Shown in pieces: positions 59,826 to 64,000 of a DNA stretch of 64,000 nucleotides; position 1 is the stretch's first letter, and each line of letters opens with the position of its first letter. The position numbers and the translations under genes were made by a program. The notes under the pieces were generated by a model that saw only the letters and a program-made list of their open reading frames with translations, did not search any database and was not told where the DNA came from. This DNA comes from CAZCAC01 sp964496575 (lineage in GTDB: Bacteria > Planctomycetota > UBA1135 > GCA-002686595), in the NCBI GenBank assembly GCA_964496575.1, contig CAZCAC010000007.1:49481-113480 (forward strand). The letters are read 5' to 3'.

Positions 59826-60508
59826 CCGACCCCGCCATCGAGCTCTCCGGCGTCCTCGTCGAGATGGGGGGCGAGCCGATCCTCGGCCCGCTCGACCTCA
59901 CCGTCGCGCGAGGCGAGCACGTCGTCGTCGTCGGACCCTCCGGCTGCGGCAAGACGACGCTGTTGCGGGTGGTCGCCGGCCTCGCCCGGCTGAGCGCCGG
60001 CGTCGTGCACCTCGGTGGCGAGCTGGCCACCGACGGACACCGGTTGGTGCAGCCGCCGGAGCGGCGCAAGATCGGCATGCTCTTCCAGGACGGCGCGCTG
60101 TGGCCGCACATGACCGCCAGCGCGCACCTCGAGTTCGTGCTGGCGCGACGAGGGGTCCCGCGCAGCGCCCGCCGGAGCCGGGCCGGAGAGCTGCTCGAGC
60201 GGGTCGAGCTCGGGACCGCTTTCGAGGAGCGCAAGCCCGGCACCCTCTCCGGTGGCGAAGCGCAGCGGCTGGCGCTGGCGCGCGCGCTGGCCGGAGAGCC
60301 CGAGCTGCTCCTGCTCGACGAGCCGCTCGGGCCGCTGGACGCCGAGCTGCGACTCGAGCTCGCCCGGCGCATCGATCGGATCCAGAAGGAACAAGACCTG
60401 ACCCTGTTGCACGTCACCCACGACCCCGAGGAGACCGCGGCCTATCAGAGCCGCACCGTGACCATGCTCGAGGGGCAGTGGGACGACCGAGGAGGAGTGA
60501 AGGAATGA
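59822..60508 (+). CDS. ABC transporter ATP-binding protein
   Basis: About 228 residues, GTG start overlapping the permease stop. GPSGCGKTT (38-46, Walker A), GTLSGGEAQRLALARAL (signature), LLLLDEPLGPLD (Walker B) and VTHDPEETAAY (H loop). Lacks the C-terminal TOBE regulatory domain seen in longer iron or polyamine ATPases. Drives the importer. Stop overlaps the cytochrome start (ATGA). Confidence 0.9.
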   Translation: MTDPAIELSGVLVEMGGEPILGPLDLTVARGEHVVVVGPSGCGKTTLLRVVAGLARLSAGVVHLGGELATDGHRLVQPPERRKIGMLFQDGALWPHMTASAHLEFVLARRGVPRSARRSRAGELLERVELGTAFEERKPGTLSGGEAQRLALARALAGEPELLLLDEPLGPLDAELRLELARRIDRIQKEQDLTLLHVTHDPEETAAYQSRTVTMLEGQWDDRGGVKE

Positions 60509-61491
60509 CCGCCGTCAGAGTCGTGATCGGAATCCTGTTGCTCGGCGCGACCGTCTGGATCCTGACAGCGGTGTTCGCGCCGCCCGAGGCCGAGTCCGCA
60601 CCGATGCAGTTCACTTCCTCGCAGCAGTGCAAGGAGTGCCACGCCGAGGTCTTCGCCGAGTGGGAGGCGTCGTGGCACTCCAAGGCGTGGACCGACCCCG
60701 ACGTCCTCGCCCTCTCGGAAAACTTCTCCAACACCGACTGCATCGACTGCCACGCGCCGCGGCCGGTCTTCTTCACCGGGATCGGCAACCGCGTGCTGCC
60801 GCGCAGCTCGCGCCGCTCGGAGGGGGTCGACTGCATCGCCTGCCACGCGCTGCCCGGCGGCGGCGTCGCGGGGACGATCGACAAGCCCAGCGCGCCCTGC
60901 CGCCCGCAGGCGACGATCGAGCTGCAGCGCCCGGACTTCTGCGCGGGTTGCCACAACCAGCACAAGACGGTCGACCAGTGGCGGGCCTCCCGCTACCCCG
61001 ACCTCGGCCTCGGCTGCCTCGAGTGCCACATGCCCTTCCGCGACGGAGATCCGAACCGCGGTCGCAGCCACCTCGCCATGGGCGCGCACGACCTCGAGCT
61101 GGTGCGCTCGGCGGTCGAGCTGCGCGGCGTGCGCGAGGGGGACCGCTGGACGATCGAGGTGGAGAACGTCGGCGCCGGGCACTCCTACCCCACCGACGAG
61201 CGCTCGCGCGCCTCCGACGTCTTCTGGCGGCCGCTGACGCCCGCGGGCGAGGAGCCGCCGCCCTGGAAGCACCTCTACCGCTTCCGCAGCCCCTACCGCT
61301 ACGAGGTGGGGATCGAGGACAACCTGCTCATCGCCGGCGAGACGCGCCGGATCCCCCTCGACGCCGAGGGAGGCGACGGCGAGGTCGAGGTGGCGCTCTT
61401 CTACAAGCTGTCGCCATACTACCGGGACCCGGACAATCCCGACCCCGAAGCGGAAGCCCGACTCGTTCATACTGTGGAGCTCGTGCCGTGA
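60505..61491 (+). CDS. membrane-anchored pentaheme cytochrome c
   Basis: About 328 residues. N-terminal signal anchor (VVIGILLLGATVWILTAVF). Five CXXCH haem sites at C42-H46, C79-H83, C110-H114, C146-H150 and C171-H175, in the 42-175 region, with further His as possible axial ligands. The spacing resembles cytochrome c-554-type multihaem proteins. The last 130 residues are haem free and beta-rich. Periplasmic electron carrier. Co-translation with an importer suggests redox linked to metal uptake, or use of the transporter product in cytochrome-linked chemistry; this is inference. Confidence 0.85.
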   Translation: MTAVRVVIGILLLGATVWILTAVFAPPEAESAPMQFTSSQQCKECHAEVFAEWEASWHSKAWTDPDVLALSENFSNTDCIDCHAPRPVFFTGIGNRVLPRSSRRSEGVDCIACHALPGGGVAGTIDKPSAPCRPQATIELQRPDFCAGCHNQHKTVDQWRASRYPDLGLGCLECHMPFRDGDPNRGRSHLAMGAHDLELVRSAVELRGVREGDRWTIEVENVGAGHSYPTDERSRASDVFWRPLTPAGEEPPPWKHLYRFRSPYRYEVGIEDNLLIAGETRRIPLDAEGGDGEVEVALFYKLSPYYRDPDNPDPEAEARLVHTVELVP

Positions 61492-62966
61492 GGAAACCCA
61501 TCCCCCCCCTGCTCGGTTCGATCCTGTTGTCGTTCCTCTGCGCTTGCGGCGAACAGGCGCCGTCGGGCTTCGTCTTCGAGCACTACCCCGCGGTGAGCCA
61601 GGGGCTCGCCGCGGCGGAGAAGGCCGTGGCGGAGAGCGCCGAGGCGCCTCCCGCCGCCGAGCAGGAAGTCGATCCGCAGCACGTCGCCGGGCTGGTCCAC
61701 ATGCTGGCCAACTCGCGCGGTCGAACGCGTGAGCTCCCCCTGGAGGAGATCGTCACGCTGGGCGACGGCGCCGCTCCCCCGCTGGCGGTGATCGCCGCAA
61801 ACAGCGAGCAGGGCGAGAACGAGCGGAGGGCGGCCTGCGAGCTGCTGTCCAGGCTGGCCACGCCGCTCGCGACCGAGCACCTGCTTCAGCTCTTCGAGCA
61901 CTCTCCGGAGAGCTGGATCCGCGCGCAGGCCGCCTGGCGGCTGGGCAGCCTCGGCCATGACTGGGTGATCCCGCGGATGCTCCGCCGCTTCAAGTACGAG
62001 AAGGACGAGCAGACGGTGATCTGGATGTCGGACGCCCTCGCGAAGCTGGGCAACTACCACGGCCTGGACGTGCTCTGGCAGCTCGCCGAGACGGCGGCCA
62101 CCGAGGAGCTGCGCGCCGCCGCGGCGGAGCGGCTGAACACCATCGCCGCCGGAGCGGAGTGCGAGACCCCTCGCGAGCTCTGGGACCTCTGGTTCGTCGC
62201 CGACGCCGACCGGCGCCTCTACCGAGAGAGCCCGAGCCCGCGCCTGGTGCTGGCCACCTGGCGCGAGATCGAGCAGCTCTCAGGCGAGCACTTCCAGCTG
62301 CGCGGCGTCGACGAGTCGCGTTTCGTGCTCTCTCGCCTCGGCGCCTGGGCCACCGAGCCCCTCACCAGCGCCCTGCACGACGAGGACGTCTACGTGCGCG
62401 TACACGCCGCCCAGGTCATCGAGCGGATGGGCCTGCGCGGGGTCGAGGCCGGCCCTTCGCTGGTCGAGGCGCTGAGCGATCCGACGCTGGCCACCGAGGC
62501 CGCTGCCGCGCTCGGGTCGATCGGCTACGCCGGCGCGGAGCCGGTGATGCGCGCGCTGCTCGAGGACACCGCGACCGACCACGAGCTGCGCGTCGCCTGC
62601 GCCGCGAGCCTCGGCCGGCTGGGCATCCCCGCCTCGCTGGAGGCGCTCTTCGGTCAGCTCGACTCCGGCGCTCCGCTCGACCTGGAGCAGACCGCGGCGG
62701 ACGCGCTGGTGCGGATGGGCAGCGAGGGTGCGGCGACGCAGTTCCTCTTCAGGGCCCTCTCCAACCCCGCCGCGGATCGCCCGGGCGCGGAGAGCTCCCT
62801 GGAGCGCTGGCTGGCGAACCGCGAGGGCGACGACGCGGAGGCCCTTCGCGCGGCCTGGGCGGCCCTCGCCCCGCCCGCGGGAGTCATCCACACCACCGAG
62901 GAGGCGGCGCGACGGCGCGAGGCGCGCAAGCAGCTGCTGGAGAAGAGCGGGCTGTTCGGCGAGTAG
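61488..62966 (+). CDS. HEAT-repeat lipoprotein
   Basis: About 492 residues with a GTG start overlapping the cytochrome stop. Lipoprotein signal (GSILLSFLCAC). About ten HEAT-like helical pairs follow (AACELLSRLATPLATEHLLQL, VRVHAAQVIERMGLRG, ATEAAAALGSIGYAGA). Last gene of the operon. Probably a periplasmic scaffold for the cytochrome or importer. Converges with the prenyltransferase gene, its stop directly touching that gene's stop. Confidence 0.75.
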   Translation: MRKPIPPLLGSILLSFLCACGEQAPSGFVFEHYPAVSQGLAAAEKAVAESAEAPPAAEQEVDPQHVAGLVHMLANSRGRTRELPLEEIVTLGDGAAPPLAVIAANSEQGENERRAACELLSRLATPLATEHLLQLFEHSPESWIRAQAAWRLGSLGHDWVIPRMLRRFKYEKDEQTVIWMSDALAKLGNYHGLDVLWQLAETAATEELRAAAAERLNTIAAGAECETPRELWDLWFVADADRRLYRESPSPRLVLATWREIEQLSGEHFQLRGVDESRFVLSRLGAWATEPLTSALHDEDVYVRVHAAQVIERMGLRGVEAGPSLVEALSDPTLATEAAAALGSIGYAGAEPVMRALLEDTATDHELRVACAASLGRLGIPASLEALFGQLDSGAPLDLEQTAADALVRMGSEGAATQFLFRALSNPAADRPGAESSLERWLANREGDDAEALRAAWAALAPPAGVIHTTEEAARRREARKQLLEKSGLFGE

Positions 62967-63869
62967 CTACCTCGGCCTGTACAGCGCGTACAGCACCACC
63001 GCGAGCCAGCCGAGGGCGTTCAGCACGAAGGCGAGGTCACCGCCGAGCAGGACTCGCGTGGGGCTGCCGCCGCCCTTCTGGGTGTGGACCAGGAGCAGGT
63101 AGCGCCCCAGGCCGAAGACGACGAAGGGCACCGTCCAGAAGAGGACGTTCTCCTCGCCGAACTTCCCCGCCGTGTCGTCGTCGATGGTGTACATCGTGTA
63201 CGCGACGATGGTGCAGGCGGCGAGCAGGGTGATCATCTGGTCGAGGAAGCCGCGGTCGTACTCGCGCAGGATGGCGCGGTGCTCGCCGGCGCCCTCCCCG
63301 AGCAGGTCGGTTTCCGCGCGCCGCTTGCACAGCGCGAGGAACAGCGCGAGGAACAGGGTGCAGAGGAAGAGCCACTTGGACACGTCGACCTCGACCGCCA
63401 GCGCTCCACCCTGCACGCGGAACAGGAATCCCGTGGCGATGCAGAAGGCGTCGACCAGCACGACGTGCTTCAGCTTGATGCTGTAGAGGAAGTTCATCAC
63501 CACGTAGGCGATGACGATCCACAGCACGGGGATCGGCTTCCCCCCCGCGGCCAGCGCGAAGGCCACCGCCCCGACGAGACAGACTCCCGAGAGCCCCCAG
63601 GCGAAGGCGACCGAGATCTCCCCCGCCGCGATCGGCCGCTTGCACTTGTCGGGGTGCGCGCGGTCGCTCTCGACGTCCATGATGTCGTTGACGAGGTAGA
63701 TCGTCGACGAGCCCAGGCAGAAGGCGGCGACGGCGAGCAGCGTGGCGATGATGCTGCTCGTCTCGAGGTGCTGCCCCTCCGCCCCGGCGAAGACCAGCGC
63801 GGCGAAGACGAAGACGTTCTTCACCCACTGATGGGGTCGGAGAGCTCGGATGATGGGCCCGGGGTTCAT
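62967..63869 (-). CDS. UbiA-family prenyltransferase, DPPR-synthase-like
   Basis: About 300 residues with about nine helices. IRALRPHQWVKNVFVFAAL is the hallmark start of decaprenyl-phosphate phosphoribosyltransferases (Rv3806c-like), and YLVNDIMDVESDRAHPDKCKRPIAAG holds the NDxxDxxxD metal motif. Such enzymes make polyprenyl-phosphate-pentose donors for envelope glycans, and could supply the ArnT-like enzyme or the glycan exporter in this window. Start ATG at 63869. Confidence 0.82.
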   Translation of the reverse strand: MNPGPIIRALRPHQWVKNVFVFAALVFAGAEGQHLETSSIIATLLAVAAFCLGSSTIYLVNDIMDVESDRAHPDKCKRPIAAGEISVAFAWGLSGVCLVGAVAFALAAGGKPIPVLWIVIAYVVMNFLYSIKLKHVVLVDAFCIATGFLFRVQGGALAVEVDVSKWLFLCTLFLALFLALCKRRAETDLLGEGAGEHRAILREYDRGFLDQMITLLAACTIVAYTMYTIDDDTAGKFGEENVLFWTVPFVVFGLGRYLLLVHTQKGGGSPTRVLLGGDLAFVLNALGWLAVVLYALYRPR

Positions 63870-63924
63870 GGTCTGTACCTGGAGTTCCGGCCCAGTATCG
63901 TCAGGAACGGGCCCCGAGACGAAT

Positions 63925-64000
63925 GGCTCGGGCGAAAAAGAACGAAGACGCGGAGGAGGCGGAGATCGCGGTGGTTTCACGCAGAGATCGCCGAGGAGCC
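63925..64000. repeat. possible edge of a third purine-rich palindromic element
   Basis: GAACGAAGACGCGGAGGAGG and GGTTTCACGCAGAGATCGCC resemble the arm units of palindrome 1 (ACGAAGGACGCGGAGAAG, CACAGAG). The second arm, if any, lies beyond the window, so it cannot be confirmed. Confidence 0.3.

Noticed and set aside
1..64000. CRISPR arrays, integrases, transposases, phage structural genes
   Set aside because: No regularly spaced direct repeats with unique spacers and no recombinase motif were found in any reading frame I examined.
1..64000. tRNA or rRNA genes
   Set aside because: No cloverleaf with the T-loop GTTCGAATCC-type segment was found in the intergenic regions; a covariance search would be the proper test.

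Overview
The window reads as one piece of a high-G+C genome, most likely a metagenome-assembled member of the Planctomycetota or a close relative. Three things point that way. Secreted FG-GAP and SBBP beta-propeller proteins carry the Cys/Gly-rich C-terminal domain I associate with planctomycete exported proteins. PEGA, DUF4388, HDOD, GAF-SpoIIE and HEAT-repeat proteins are common, and Shine-Dalgarno sites are often weak. The iron-type binding protein resembles planctomycete homologues as I remember them. This assignment is inference from protein style; no rRNA, tRNA or phylogenetic marker search could be run. A run of 100 N at 24603-24702 is flanked by the same 55 bases on both sides. It looks like a failed contig join inside an intact antiporter gene rather than a real gap.

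Layout. 1-10.3 kb: a partial gene end, a secreted FG-GAP protein, an FHA-GGDEF protein, an HDOD protein, a double D-Ala-D-Ala-ligase-like protein, a methyltransferase, two small proteins and a large SBBP-repeat protein. 10.9-21.5 kb: a second HDOD protein, an ArnT-like glycosyltransferase, a ThiF/MocA pair, a very large DUF4388-PEGA membrane protein, a lipoprotein and a long coiled-coil HhH protein. A 313-base palindrome then fills the whole gap before asnS. 21.8-31.5 kb: asnS, a membrane coiled-coil protein, the NhaC antiporter, a flippase-like membrane protein, a second FG-GAP protein and a GH99/WbsX-like secreted glycosidase. 31.8-38.8 kb: a leftward SpoIIE phosphatase-pyrC-DUF58-vWA operon facing a STAS-PilZ-like gene, then a degenerate HAD protein and a second long palindrome. 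39-43.6 kb: a secreted Pro-rich protein, an McsB-type arginine kinase and a GH42-like protein.

43.7-50.2 kb is a leftward operon: a HEAT protein, a SAM hydroxide adenosyltransferase, the Wzm and Wzt subunits of a polysaccharide exporter, and a methyltransferase carrying a long coiled coil and a basic tail. It resembles an ABC-dependent O-antigen system with a chain-terminating molecular ruler. 50.3-57 kb is leftward too: a PhoD-like phosphatase, then an overlapping set of aminotransferase, threonine aldolase, phosphomannomutase and a small lipoprotein. 57.3-63 kb is a rightward five-gene operon whose genes all overlap by four bases: an iron-type ABC importer, a pentaheme cytochrome c and a HEAT-repeat lipoprotein. 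The window ends with a DPPR-synthase-like UbiA prenyltransferase and the edge of what may be a third palindromic element.

The least explained items are the two long hexamer-built palindromes in convergent gaps, a separate two-hairpin dispersed repeat (two copies), the double Ddl protein, the exporter with its ruler-like methyltransferase, and the ABC importer fused genetically to a cytochrome. Function calls rest on motif recognition by eye; residue numbers are approximate.
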